Shown here: positions 35,948 through 44,709 of the stretch, one piece after another
How positions within the stretch are numbered: position 1 is the stretch's first letter
Layout of the letters: each line of letters begins with the position of its first letter
Source of the DNA: Bog-473 sp963782415
Lineage (GTDB): Bacteria; Actinomycetota; Acidimicrobiia; Acidimicrobiales; RAAP-2
NCBI GenBank assembly: GCA_963782415.1
Contig: CAWAJT010000006.1
Location: 496,001-560,000 of the forward strand
Direction of reading: 5' to 3'
DNA length: 64,000 bases
Program-made: the position numbers and the translations under genes
Notes under the pieces: model-generated
Databases searched by the model: none
Told to the model about the DNA's origin: nothing
The model's input: only the letters and a program-made list of their open reading frames with translations

Positions 35948-36586
35948 ATGGACGTGCATGCCGACGACACGGAGCTCGGGCGTGATCCGTCCCCGACGCT
36001 CATCGTCGAGCGGCCGGTGACGGGCAACCAAGGTCAGCTCTTCCATGATGTGTACCCGACCTACGCGGAGACCGATCGGATCCCCGTCGTCCCGCGGGCT
36101 GCCGGTCGCTCCGGCTCGTCGAGGTTCCTCCGTGCCCTGGTGATCATTGTGGCCATCGCCGTTCTCGCGGCGGGTGCCGCGCTCGGGCTCGTGAAGGCCG
36201 GCGTCATCGACAAGAGCGGGACCAACAACCCGCCGGCGGCTCAGGCGCAGCAACACCACGGGTCAGCACCGTCGACGGCGCCGCTCGTGACCCAGGTCTC
36301 CACCGGATCGGGCACCGCCACGTACCGGGTCGACATCGCGGCCTACGCCGTGACGGTGTCCACGACGACAGGCCGCTCGTGGGTGAGCATCGGCGCCGCG
36401 GGCCAGCACGCAGCCTTCGCCAGCATCTTGAACCCGAACAGTTCGCACAAGGAAATTCTCCTCGGCCCTTCGACCGTCGACGTCGGGGCCGGAGGAACAA
36501 AAGTGACCGTCGCAGCGGGCAAGCGCAGCGAGACGCTCACGCCACCATCAGCGCCCTTTAGCTATCAGTTCATCATCAAGCGCTGA
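35948..36586 (+). CDS. Single-pass membrane protein with RodZ-like C-terminal domain
   Basis: A 212-residue protein with a cytoplasmic N-terminus of about 60 residues, one transmembrane helix (ALVIIVAIAVLAAGAALGLV), a short linker and an external domain (RVDIAAYAVTVSTTTGRSWVSI through VTVAAGKRSETL) that resembles the DUF4115 domain at the C-terminus of RodZ-like proteins. The helix-turn-helix part of RodZ is absent. Function unknown; the resemblance is moderate. Confidence 0.72.
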   Translation: MDVHADDTELGRDPSPTLIVERPVTGNQGQLFHDVYPTYAETDRIPVVPRAAGRSGSSRFLRALVIIVAIAVLAAGAALGLVKAGVIDKSGTNNPPAAQAQQHHGSAPSTAPLVTQVSTGSGTATYRVDIAAYAVTVSTTTGRSWVSIGAAGQHAAFASILNPNSSHKEILLGPSTVDVGAGGTKVTVAAGKRSETLTPPSAPFSYQFIIKR

Positions 36587-36788
36587 ACCCTGAGCTCGCC
36601 CAGGTGAACCTGCCGCGCCCTTCACGGATGGGCGCACTGGCCAGTCGAAGGGCGCAGTTCAAGCGGTTGGAGTCCGCAGCAGGACATCGATGACCCGTCC
36701 ACGCAACGCCACGGCGCGCCATCTCGGAGTGCTCCCGACGCACGCACCATGACCGCTCGTCGGTGATTCAAGATCGAGATCAATCGGT

Positions 36789-36800
36789 CGATATATATCG
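36789..36800. promoter_or_regulatory. AT-rich palindrome before the prepilin gene
   Basis: CGATATATATCG is a perfect 12-bp palindrome ending three bases before the prepilin ATG. Its A/T content is exceptional here; it may be a promoter element of a leaderless mRNA or an operator. Confidence 0.4.
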
Positions 36801-36802
36801 TG

Positions 36803-37705
36803 ATGGAGATCCGGGGAGGGCTTCAGCGCGGGGGCGCTCCGGTCAATCGTCGGGGAGACGCTGGCTTCACCCTGATGGAACTCCTGATCGTGGTGGTCGT
36901 CCTCGGTGTGCTCGCGGGCATTGTGGTCTTTGCCCTCTCATCCGTCACCACGCAGGCCGCCGTGGCGGCGTGCAATTCGGATGCAACGAGCGTCGAGACC
37001 GCAGCGAACGCCTACACGGCAAAGGTTGGAACACATCCGACCGACATCTCGGAGCTGAAAGGCAACTACCTTCACTCCCTTCCTCCCAGCCAGAACTACA
37101 CCATCTCCATTGATCCCGACACGGGCACGGTCCTGATCGCGGCGCCGAGTTCGGTCACGCCTGTTCCCTACGGCACGCCAAGTGCCTGCAACGGCGCCGG
37201 CTCCCATGTGGCGACGACAACCACCACTACAGCCGCTCCGGCAACGACCACCACGACCACGCACGTGACGACGACAACCACAACCGCCCCCCCACCGACA
37301 ACGACGACCACGGCAGCTTCGCGATCTAACGGCGTCACGGCGGTGCCGACGAGCGCGAACTATTCGTACTACGGCGGCCAGGAGGTCATCACCGTCCACA
37401 ACACCTCGGCGATCACTGCCATGACGATCACTATCAAGGTGGCGCAGACGACTGGCGTGACCTACAACAGTGACTACAACAGCTTCCCGGGCGACGCGGG
37501 GTACAACGGGCATAGCACCGGCGGCGGAAAAATTACCTACACCTATGACCTGAGCGCCGGCCACAGCATCCCGGCGAAGTACTCCAATGGCGCACTCGGT
37601 GCCCAGTTCGGTGGAACGGGATCCCCGCGGACCACTTCGGGCGACACCTGGACAGTCACGAGCACCTCCGGTGGCGTCACCTCGACCATCAGTGGGACCT
37701 TCTAA
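36803..37705 (+). CDS. Prepilin-like protein fused to a carbohydrate-binding-like domain
   Basis: A 300-residue protein that begins like a type IV pilin or type II secretion pseudopilin. A basic leader is followed by the prepilin peptidase site and helix GDAGFTLMELLIVVVVLGVL (cleavage after Gly, +5 Glu), then a short globular part with a possible disulfide. A Thr-rich linker of about 45 residues (runs of TTTTT, encoded near 37210-37320) leads to a beta-rich C-terminal domain (NYSYYGGQEVITVHNTSA, ending GDTWTVTSTSGG) that resembles cellulose-binding-type modules of secreted actinobacterial proteins. The architecture suggests a surface filament subunit that carries a binding domain. No pilus assembly genes are nearby. 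The start at 36803 is preceded by an in-frame GTG. Confidence 0.8.
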   Translation: MEIRGGLQRGGAPVNRRGDAGFTLMELLIVVVVLGVLAGIVVFALSSVTTQAAVAACNSDATSVETAANAYTAKVGTHPTDISELKGNYLHSLPPSQNYTISIDPDTGTVLIAAPSSVTPVPYGTPSACNGAGSHVATTTTTTAAPATTTTTTHVTTTTTTAPPPTTTTTAASRSNGVTAVPTSANYSYYGGQEVITVHNTSAITAMTITIKVAQTTGVTYNSDYNSFPGDAGYNGHSTGGGKITYTYDLSAGHSIPAKYSNGALGAQFGGTGSPRTTSGDTWTVTSTSGGVTSTISGTF

Positions 37706-37726
37706 GAATCCCCATCTGACCTCACG

Positions 37727-37794
37727 GGCATCCGGACCCGACTAGGGATCGGATGCCGGCACGAGAAACTGCGCCGGCAAGAGCGCTCGTGCCG
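37727..37794. terminator. Two overlapping hairpins between convergent genes
   Basis: GGCATCCG (37727-37734) pairs with CGGATGCC (37750-37757), and CGGCACGAG (37757-37765) pairs with CTCGTGCCG (37786-37794). They lie between the prepilin gene and the DUF1269 gene, which converge, and should end transcription from both sides. Confidence 0.5.
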
Positions 37795-37866
37795 CCACGC
37801 CGACGACTGCCCGGACGGCGATGAAGCCGTCGGATTCGCCTCGCACGGCAGTGTTCCGCCGAAGGT

Positions 37867-38400
37867 CTATGCCTTCTGGGCTGCGGCGGCGTCTGCCTCG
37901 AGCTGTTTGTGGTCGGCCTTGAGCTGCTTCTCCTCCAGCTTGCGGGCCCGCTTCATGGCCGAACGGACCTTGGCCTCCATGTCAGAGACGGCAACGACGA
38001 CGAGTCCGGCTTCGCCTTCGTCGAGGGACTCGCCGAGTTCCTTGAGATCACCTCGGCTCATGCCGGCTGCGGCGTGGCCGGCAAGGGCGCCCAAAATGGC
38101 GCCGGCCCCCGTGGTGCCGACGAGCAGGCCCGCACCGATGGCGGCCGCGGGAAACAGGGCAATGACAAGACCGGTCGCCAAGCCCACACCACCGCCGAAA
38201 ACGCCACCAGCACGGGTGGGCGTCTCGTGCTTCTTCACGATTTTGACTTTCCCCTTGTTGTCGCGCTCGATCACGGCGGCGTCGTAGGCGTCAATCAGAT
38301 TCGCCTCCGTATGCAGATCCCTGACCGCTTCGTAGTCGCCTACGGCGTCCTCGACGTTGCCATAGACGCCGCAGTAGACGAGCAGTGTGTCAAAAGCCAT
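37867..38400 (-). CDS. DUF1269-type glycine-zipper membrane protein
   Basis: A 177-residue protein of the DUF1269 type. An N-terminal DTLLVYCGVYGNVEDAVGDY domain precedes a Gly/Ala-rich hydrophobic stretch (GGVFGGGVGLATGLVIALF, GAGLLVGTTGAGAILGAL), which may form a membrane hairpin, and ends in a charged coiled-coil-like tail (KRARKLEEKQLKADHKQLEA). Function unknown; relatives are often stress-related. A strong GAGGAGG precedes the ATG. Confidence 0.8.
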   Translation of the reverse strand: MAFDTLLVYCGVYGNVEDAVGDYEAVRDLHTEANLIDAYDAAVIERDNKGKVKIVKKHETPTRAGGVFGGGVGLATGLVIALFPAAAIGAGLLVGTTGAGAILGALAGHAAAGMSRGDLKELGESLDEGEAGLVVVAVSDMEAKVRSAMKRARKLEEKQLKADHKQLEADAAAAQKA

Positions 38401-38816
38401 GAGTTTCCTCCTCGGGAAAATCGGAACGAATGCATTCTGTTGGTCGAGCGAACTCCTCGGGAATGCTCCCGCCTCCTGACGCGGCAGCGACGACGATTCC
38501 CTGGACGATCAACTTCCGTTGGAACGGTACACCGACACCGACCGGCGGGACACCCTTCAGTGGTCTGTCTTGACCGTCAGCCCACCAGGCGTTGCCATTG
38601 AGGGTCGAAACGAAACCTACCCCCTCACAGTTGGGACGGTGCCGCTTCGCGCGTCGATGGACAGTGCGATTTCGCACCCGTCCCGGATCGAAGAGGCGCA
38701 CGCACTTCAAATGGGGTCCACTCCGCCGCGAAGAGGAGGGCCGTTCCCGAAGTGCCGAGCCATTCCGCACCGAGACCGAGCGTCTCGACTGATTCACAAT
38801 CTGTGAGAATGAGCGC
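38401..38816. other. 416-bp intergenic region between divergent genes
   Basis: Open frames here have no recognisable domain. The region should contain the promoters of the DUF1269 gene (leftward) and the cation-transporter-like gene (rightward). I see no convincing sigma-factor consensus or repeat. Confidence 0.5.
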
Positions 38817-39413
38817 GTGGCAGACATTGCCGACCAGACCCACCAGGCTCGGCTCCTGCGTCGTGGCCGCAGACTCGAAGCGGCCACGCTCGGCTGGAAC
38901 GTCGCCGGCGTGGTCGTGCTGGCGTCTGCCGCCATCGGGGCCCGATCGGTCGCACTTGCGGGCTTCGGTCTCGACAGCCTGATCGAGATCGGAGCATCGA
39001 CCGTTGTCCTGTGGGAACTGGCCGGCGCCGACGCCCTGCGCCAGCGCGGGGCCATGCGACTCATCGGGATCGCGTTTGTTGCACTGGCCTTCTACCTCGG
39101 CCTTCAGAGCACGATCGTTCTCGTCGTAGGATTCCACCCCCGGCACAGCGTGCTCGGCATCGTCTGGACCGCCGTGACCGCCCTCGTGATGTTCACTCTG
39201 GCCGTTGCCAAGGCGAAGACCGGGTCGGCTCTGGGCAATCCCGTGCTTCAAGCCGAGGGTCGGATCACCATGATTGACGGGGTCCTCGCCACCGCGGTGC
39301 TCATCGGCTTGGTGCTCAATGCGGCCGCCGGATGGTGGTGGGCCGACCCATTGGCGGGGTACGTGTTGGTGTACTACGCGGTGCGAGAGGCACGCGAGTC
39401 GCTGCACCATTGA
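38817..39413 (+). CDS. Cation-efflux-like membrane protein (CDF transmembrane domain)
   Basis: A 198-residue protein with five or six transmembrane helices resembling the membrane domain of cation diffusion facilitators: GARSVALAGFGLDSLIEI (compare the SxALxxDxxHSxxD metal-site helix) and later EGRITMIDGVLATAVLIGLV and GWWWADPLAG. The C-terminal cytoplasmic domain of CDF proteins is absent, so this is the short actinobacterial type. Transport substrate unknown. Start is GTG. Confidence 0.78.
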   Translation: MADIADQTHQARLLRRGRRLEAATLGWNVAGVVVLASAAIGARSVALAGFGLDSLIEIGASTVVLWELAGADALRQRGAMRLIGIAFVALAFYLGLQSTIVLVVGFHPRHSVLGIVWTAVTALVMFTLAVAKAKTGSALGNPVLQAEGRITMIDGVLATAVLIGLVLNAAAGWWWADPLAGYVLVYYAVREARESLHH

Positions 39414-39583
39414 CGCCCGTTACGCCGATATCCCGAAACCGCCGGGTCGACCCGCCGCCGCCCCCGACGACGCTCTCAAGCTGGTGCCCACAATCGCGTT
39501 GGGACCTTCTTCCCTACCAATGACGGCGCTGTCGGTTCATGCTCATCCAAGAGGATGTACATCGAGAAAGGACTCTGGCCGCG

Positions 39584-39868
39584 ATGCCACACCGCTACTA
39601 CGACGCCAGCGGCGGCGCCCATCCCGGTCTGTGGATTGTCATGATCGTGGCCTTCTTGGTCGTACTCGGTCTCCTCATCTGGATAGGCGTCAACCTCAGC
39701 CGGCACAAAGGCTCTCCCGACGCCGCTGTTCCCCGATCACCGACGGGTGCCCTGTCTCCTGACCCCCTGCGCATCCTCGATGAACGCCTCGCCCGAGGCG
39801 ACATCGACATCGATGAATACACCCTTCGAAAGGAACTCCTCCGGGACAGCAACCCGGCGAAGACGTGA
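39584..39868 (+). CDS. SHOCT-domain membrane protein
   Basis: A 94-residue protein with one N-terminal transmembrane helix (LWIVMIVAFLVVLGLLIWIGV) and a C-terminal SHOCT motif (DPLRILDERLARGDIDIDEY), a short helical module found at protein ends in many membrane proteins. The frame is open to an ATG at 39539, which could be the start; 39584 is chosen because it directly precedes the conserved part and follows GAAAGGA at long spacing. The stop overlaps the cupredoxin start (GTGA). Confidence 0.75.
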   Translation: MPHRYYDASGGAHPGLWIVMIVAFLVVLGLLIWIGVNLSRHKGSPDAAVPRSPTGALSPDPLRILDERLARGDIDIDEYTLRKELLRDSNPAKT

Positions 39869-40413
39869 AGCATGGCTCCCTCGTCCTGGCATCGATCGGG
39901 GCGGTGCTCGCCCTCGCCGTCGGGCTGGCGGCGGGCGTCGTCCTGTTGACGAATTCGAACAGTCCAAGGAGCGTCGGTGCACAAAGTGCGGGCACGTGCC
40001 CGGTGCCTCACCTCGCCGGAAGCCAGGTCAACGTCACGCTCAGCGACGCGGGCGATGCCATGATGGGCACTCGCCCGATGATGGCAAGGCTGGTGGCGGA
40101 ACCTTCTGCGGTCCGAGCGGGCACGGTCTCGTTCGTGGCAGTCAACACTGGCTCTCTGGTCCACGAGATGGTGGTGCTGCCGCTTCCAGCCGATGGGCTC
40201 GGGACGACGCCGGCGGGAGTCGACGGCAAAATCGACGAGTCCCGGAGCTTCGGCGAGTCATCACGCTCGTGCGGTTCGGGGTCCGGAGACGGCATCGCCC
40301 CGGGAAGTGTCGGATGGGTGACGATGACACTCGAGCCCGGTCACTACGAGCTGGTCTGCGACGAACCCTGGCACTACACAGCCGGGATGTTCGCCGAACT
40401 GACCGTCACGTAG
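39865..40413 (+). CDS. Secreted cupredoxin-like blue copper protein
   Basis: A 182-residue exported protein. An N-terminal signal or anchor helix (LVLASIGAVLALAVGLAAGVVLL) precedes a cupredoxin fold. The type 1 copper ligands are visible as His in GSLVHEMVVL and the C-terminal CDEPWHYTAGM (Cys, His, Met). Such proteins carry electrons or bind copper outside the membrane. It is coupled to the SHOCT protein gene by GTGA, so the two likely act together. Confidence 0.82.
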   Translation: MKHGSLVLASIGAVLALAVGLAAGVVLLTNSNSPRSVGAQSAGTCPVPHLAGSQVNVTLSDAGDAMMGTRPMMARLVAEPSAVRAGTVSFVAVNTGSLVHEMVVLPLPADGLGTTPAGVDGKIDESRSFGESSRSCGSGSGDGIAPGSVGWVTMTLEPGHYELVCDEPWHYTAGMFAELTVT

Positions 40414-40571
40414 CAGTTCGGCGTCGGTCCCACGGCCCGAACCCGGCGCCTTTCAGCTCTCGGCCTCACCCTCACCTCGAAGTGGGAACCGCAAGACATT
40501 GCACAACGCTGGACCCTCTCTCACGGTCAAGCTCTGGACCGAAGGTGCTCGTGCTCAGCAAGCCCTCGCCC

Positions 40572-43500
40572 TCACGAGCACCCGCTGGTCGACCCGCAGC
40601 TCCCGCAGACGTAGCACGAACCGGCCCGCTGCATGGTGTTGCCGCAGCTGTAGCAAAGCGGCGCGTCCAGCTGCTCTGCTCGGGCCATGGGCCGCTCGGC
40701 CGGCAAGGATCCGGCGGTGTCGGCCGTCGTGCCGCTGCTGAGCCCGTCGTCGACGAGCCCGACCGATGGCGTCGACATCTCCTCGACACCAGGCAGCGTC
40801 GGCTGCGTCCGCTCCTGCGTGGAGAGGATGCCGAGTTCGTTGCGCTCCTCTTGGGACAAGAAGTCCAGCGCCAGCCGGCGTGAGATGTAATCGATCAGGC
40901 TCGTGGCGATCCGCAGCTCGGGGTCGTCGGTGATGCCGGCGGGCTCGAACTTCATGTTGGCGAACTTGCGCACGAAAGTGGCCAAGGGCACGCCGTGCTG
41001 CAGTCCCAGGCTCAGCGAAATGGAGAAGGCGTCCATGATGCCGGCCAGGGTCGACCCCTGCTTGGAGACCTTGATGAACACCTCGCCGGGACGTCCGTCC
41101 TCGTACTCCCCGACCGTCACGTAACCCTCGCAGTCGGCCACCCGGAACGAGAAGGTCTTCGAGTTGCGCCGGCGGGGCAGGCGTTCGCGCACGGCGCCGA
41201 CCACCACGGGTGACGACGCCGTCCGCTTCTGCTCGCTCAGCAGCGCCGCCTCCAGCTCGGCGATGCGGGCCGTGACCTCGCGTTCGCGGGCCTCGGCGTC
41301 CGAGCCGGCCGGCGCCGTGTCGCCTCCCTCCGCTGCCGGCTCCCTCTTCGTCGTCGAGAGCGGCTGCGCCACCTTGCAGTTGTCACGGTAGATGGCCACG
41401 GCCTTAATCCCCAGGCGCCAGGCGTCAATGTGCAGCTGCTCCACGTCCTCGACCGAGACGTCCTCGGGCATGTTCACCGTCTTGGAGATGGCGCCGCTGA
41501 TGAATGGTTGCACCGCTCCCATCATGCGGATGTGACCCGAGTAGTGGATGGTGTTGTCACCCATGGAGCAGGCGAAGACCGGCAGGTGCTCGGGAGCGAC
41601 GTGCGGAGCACCGAGGATCGACATGTGCTCGTTGATGTAGTTGACGATGTCCTCGGACTGCTCGGACCCGTAGCCCAACTTCGCCAGCGCCCGCGGCACT
41701 GTCTGGTTGACGATCGACATCGTGCCGCCGCCGACCAGCTTCTTGGTCTTGACGAGCCCGAGGTCGGGCTCGACACCCGTCGTGTCGCAGTCCATCAGCA
41801 GCCCGATGGTCCCGGTCGGCGCGAGCACCGACGCCTGTGAGTTGCGCACGCCGTAGACCTCGGCCAGGTCGACGGCCTGATCCCAGGCCTCCTGCGCGGC
41901 AGACAGTAGCTCCGGCGGCACCACGTCCTCGTTGATCCGGGCCGCCTCCGCCTGGTGCATCCGCAGGACGTTGAGCATCGGCTCGCCGTTCTCGTGGTAC
42001 CCGGCAAACGGGCCCATGCGGGCGGCCGTGCGGGCCGAGGTGGCGTAGGCATGCCCCGTGAGCAATGCAGTGATGGCCGCGGCCCAGGCGCGCCCGGCGT
42101 CCGAGTCGTAGGGCAGGCCCTGGGCCATGAGCAGCGCGCCGAGATTGGCGTAGCCGATGCCCAGCTGGCGGAAGGCCCGCGTGGTCTCGGCGATGTGCCG
42201 GGTCGGGTAGTCGGCGTTGCCGACGATGATCTCCTGGCCCGTGAAGACGACCGCGACCGCGGCCTTGAATCCCTCCACGTCGAACTCGTCGTTCTCGTCG
42301 AGGAAGGTGAGCAGGTTCATGGAGGCCAGGTTGCAGGCCGAGTCGTCGAGGTGGACGTACTCGCTGCACGGGTTGGAACCGTTGATGCGGCCCGTCACCG
42401 GTGCCGTGTGCCAACGGTTGATGGTCGTGTCGTATTGGAGTCCCGGGTCGGCACACTGCCAGGCGGAGTGAGCGATCTGGCGGAACAGGTCACGGGCCGG
42501 CAGCGTCCTGATGACAGAGCCGTCCGTCCGTGCCGTCAGGTTCCAGTCGCGACCGTCAATGACGGCCTCCATGAACTCGTCGGTGACGCGGACCGAGTTG
42601 TTGGCGTTCTGGTACTGCGTCGAGTGGCTGTCGGCGCCGTCGAGGTCCATGTCGAAGCCGGCGTCGCGCAGCACGCGAGCCTTGCGCTCCTCGATCGCCT
42701 TGCACCAGATGAAGTCCTCCACGTCGGGGTGATCCACGTCGAGGATGACCATCTTGGCGGCCCGCCGGGTCTTGCCGCCGGACTTGATGGTTCCCGCCGA
42801 CGCGTCGGCCCCACGCATGAAGCTCACCGGGCCCGAGGCGGTGCCGCCGCCCTTGAGCAGCTCCTGCGACGAGCGGATGCGCGAAAGGTTGACCCCGGCG
42901 CCAGACCCTCCCTTGAAGATGATGCCCTCCTCGGTGTACCAGTTGAGGATGGAATCCATCGTGTCCTCGACGGACAGGATGAAACAATTGTGGACACGCA
43001 AGTTGTCGCTCAAGTACTCACCGCTCTCGGTCTGGATGTCGTAGACATCCATCGTTCCGAGCTCCTCGATGCGATCGATCTCGAGCCTCTTTGTCGCTGT
43101 CGTCGCGCGGCCCGCAAGCTCCAGGCTTTGCGCGAGCTTCGTGGCCTTGGCGGGATCGATGAAGCCGACTTCGTCGGCAAAGGCCATTCGGTCTCCCAAT
43201 GTCCGAATGGTGAGAGACCAGCACCCATGCCGATCCGGACGCCGATCAGCCTTGAACTGCACCCTCGAGAAGATCCCGAAGCGCCCTAGCAGCGTCTGCG
43301 CGCCACGGACAATGCCCTCGGAAATCATGTCCATCCCGATGTAGGCCGAGCGCTCACCGACACTCACGTACCCCTCGGCCTGGAAGAGGCTGCGGAGGTA
43401 CGCGGCGACCACCGGAAGGGGCGCGTCAAAGAGGTGCTCCGGCACCGTCATGTCGACACCTCGGGTCCGGAGGCCCCACCGCTCGACGAAGTCCCCGAGC

Positions 43501-44498
43501 ACAGCGCCGTAGAGCCGGGTACGCCGGCAGTCGAGTGAGGTGTCGATCGTCGCCACTTTCCTCTCGTGGCGATGGACATCGGGAAACACGGAGTCGATGG
43601 CAGTGTTCACCCACACTCTCTCCGCCTCCGTCACGGACATCGCCTCGATCGTGAGGGAGCGGTTGGTCCCCTCGTCCTGGCCGACGAAGCCATCAGACTG
43701 CAGCCAACCGGCCAGCGCTGCTTCAGCGATGTCCCCACCGCCGAGCTCCCTCGAGCCATAGGACTCGTTGCGGTGCCAGCTGAGCTGGTCGTCTGGCTTG
43801 AGGTCAGCTGCCGGGACGAACCGACCCGTGCCGTCCCCAGTCGCCAGCCACACGAGATGGTCGCCGGTGACGTCCAGCTGATGCCCAGCCTTTGTGTGGA
43901 TCCTCAGGACAGGCTTCGATCCGTTGTGCTTGACCGCAACAATGCGGGTGATTCCCTGCGCGTCGAACACCTTCTCGCCGACCGCGTCTTCCTCGACAAG
44001 TCGGCCGATCGGGACGAGCCCATCGGGAGTGCTGACGAGCGCCTGGTAGGGCTGACACGCGCTCCCCTGCTGGGGTACGCCCTGGACGCCGATGTTGAAC
44101 CACACCGGCGAGTTGAAGGCGGCGCGCTGGTGGATGATCAGATACTTGAGCTCGTGGTTGAAGACCAGGGCCTCCTCGTCATCGGCGAAGTAGCCGTCCT
44201 TGATGCCCCAAGCCGTCAGCGTGTCGGCCACCCGGTCGGCCACCTGGCGCAGCGACCACTCGCGCTCCTCTGTGCCGAGGGTCCCCCGGAAGTACTTCTG
44301 CGCCAAAATGTTGGTGGCGTTGACGCTCCAGGACTCGGGTACCTCGACGCCCAGCTGCTCGAAGGCCACCGTGCCGTCCCGGAAGTTGGTGATGCGGGCG
44401 TCACGCCGCTCCCACACGACCTCGTCGTAGGGGTGCACACCCTCGGTGGTGAAGTGCCGGCGGATGCCGATCTCGGATCGCTGGGGGGCGATGGCCAT
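40572..44498 (-). CDS. nrdJ: Adenosylcobalamin-dependent (class II) ribonucleotide reductase with intein
   Basis: A 1308-residue product that converts ribonucleotides to deoxyribonucleotides using adenosylcobalamin. Residues 1-147 and 505-1308 are NrdJ, which splices to a 951-residue enzyme of normal actinobacterial size. The radical cysteine is in GSNPCSEYVHL, with the partner in SACNLASMNL; KGGSGAGVNLSRIRSS and PTGTIGLLMDCDTTGVEP are family signatures. The C-terminus is a Cys-rich tail (CYSCGNTM, CYVCGSCGS) for redox transfer or zinc. Residues 148-504 form an intein. The ATG follows AGGAGG by about 10 bases. Expression is probably repressed by NrdR through two boxes upstream. Confidence 0.95.
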   Translation of the reverse strand: MAIAPQRSEIGIRRHFTTEGVHPYDEVVWERRDARITNFRDGTVAFEQLGVEVPESWSVNATNILAQKYFRGTLGTEEREWSLRQVADRVADTLTAWGIKDGYFADDEEALVFNHELKYLIIHQRAAFNSPVWFNIGVQGVPQQGSACQPYQALVSTPDGLVPIGRLVEEDAVGEKVFDAQGITRIVAVKHNGSKPVLRIHTKAGHQLDVTGDHLVWLATGDGTGRFVPAADLKPDDQLSWHRNESYGSRELGGGDIAEAALAGWLQSDGFVGQDEGTNRSLTIEAMSVTEAERVWVNTAIDSVFPDVHRHERKVATIDTSLDCRRTRLYGAVLGDFVERWGLRTRGVDMTVPEHLFDAPLPVVAAYLRSLFQAEGYVSVGERSAYIGMDMISEGIVRGAQTLLGRFGIFSRVQFKADRRPDRHGCWSLTIRTLGDRMAFADEVGFIDPAKATKLAQSLELAGRATTATKRLEIDRIEELGTMDVYDIQTESGEYLSDNLRVHNCFILSVEDTMDSILNWYTEEGIIFKGGSGAGVNLSRIRSSQELLKGGGTASGPVSFMRGADASAGTIKSGGKTRRAAKMVILDVDHPDVEDFIWCKAIEERKARVLRDAGFDMDLDGADSHSTQYQNANNSVRVTDEFMEAVIDGRDWNLTARTDGSVIRTLPARDLFRQIAHSAWQCADPGLQYDTTINRWHTAPVTGRINGSNPCSEYVHLDDSACNLASMNLLTFLDENDEFDVEGFKAAVAVVFTGQEIIVGNADYPTRHIAETTRAFRQLGIGYANLGALLMAQGLPYDSDAGRAWAAAITALLTGHAYATSARTAARMGPFAGYHENGEPMLNVLRMHQAEAARINEDVVPPELLSAAQEAWDQAVDLAEVYGVRNSQASVLAPTGTIGLLMDCDTTGVEPDLGLVKTKKLVGGGTMSIVNQTVPRALAKLGYGSEQSEDIVNYINEHMSILGAPHVAPEHLPVFACSMGDNTIHYSGHIRMMGAVQPFISGAISKTVNMPEDVSVEDVEQLHIDAWRLGIKAVAIYRDNCKVAQPLSTTKREPAAEGGDTAPAGSDAEAREREVTARIAELEAALLSEQKRTASSPVVVGAVRERLPRRRNSKTFSFRVADCEGYVTVGEYEDGRPGEVFIKVSKQGSTLAGIMDAFSISLSLGLQHGVPLATFVRKFANMKFEPAGITDDPELRIATSLIDYISRRLALDFLSQEERNELGILSTQERTQPTLPGVEEMSTPSVGLVDDGLSSGTTADTAGSLPAERPMARAEQLDAPLCYSCGNTMQRAGSCYVCGSCGSTSGCS
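42987..44057 (-). mobile_element. Intein with LAGLIDADG homing endonuclease in NrdJ
   Basis: The intein spans residues 148-504 (357 residues). It begins with Cys148 (CQPYQALVSTPDGLVPIG, block A), has block B TGDH at 211-214, and ends with VHN followed by Cys505 as the +1 nucleophile. Two LAGLIDADG-type helices are visible: ALAGWLQSDG (261-270) and VAAYLRSLFQAEG (364-376), both keeping an acidic residue, so the endonuclease could be active. The insertion lies between GSA and CFILS of the extein, and the frame is intact. Confidence 0.95.
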
Positions 44499-44660
44499 GG
44501 CGCTGGGGTCCTCCTGTTGGTTCGGTCCGGGGGTGTCGCTGCTTGCCTGCGGTTCGTTACTGCCTGCTGGTCGTCACCGAGACCCCACCCTCATTTGAGC
44601 GGAGCGGTGTCTCATGGCGCCTTCCGATCCAGCGCCCTGGAGGGGTCAGATGTCGCCTCA

Positions 44661-44676
44661 CCACAATATGTTGTGG
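44661..44676. promoter_or_regulatory. NrdR-box-like operator, proximal
   Basis: CCACAATATGTTGTGG is a dyad with 7 of 8 base pairs and agrees with 13 of 16 positions of the NrdR consensus ACACWATATATWGTGT. It lies in the 5' leader of nrdJ. Confidence 0.7.
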
Positions 44677-44692
44677 GTGGCCCCTCCCCGAG

Positions 44693-44708
44693 ACACGAGA
44701 TGATGTGT
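44693..44708. promoter_or_regulatory. NrdR-box-like operator, distal
   Basis: ACACGAGATGATGTGT keeps the ACAC...GTGT ends and agrees with 12 of 16 consensus positions. Its centre is 32 bp from that of the proximal box, the spacing usual for NrdR pairs, and it overlaps the expected transcription start next to the -10 element. Confidence 0.6.
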
Positions 44709-44709
44709 T

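Noticed and set aside
36587..36799. cyclic-di-GMP riboswitch before the prepilin gene
   Set aside because: Pilin genes often have one, but I could not find the conserved core or a matching three-stem fold; only ordinary GC-rich inverted repeats are visible.
37205..37325. CRISPR-like or satellite repeat
   Set aside because: The repeated ACC/ACG triplets encode a Thr-rich linker in frame; there are no spacers or palindromic repeat units.
44499..44709. Cobalamin riboswitch in the nrdJ leader
   Set aside because: The leader is about 200 bases, but I see no B12-box-like conserved element, and class II enzymes need B12 rather than being repressed by it. The NrdR-like dyads explain regulation better.
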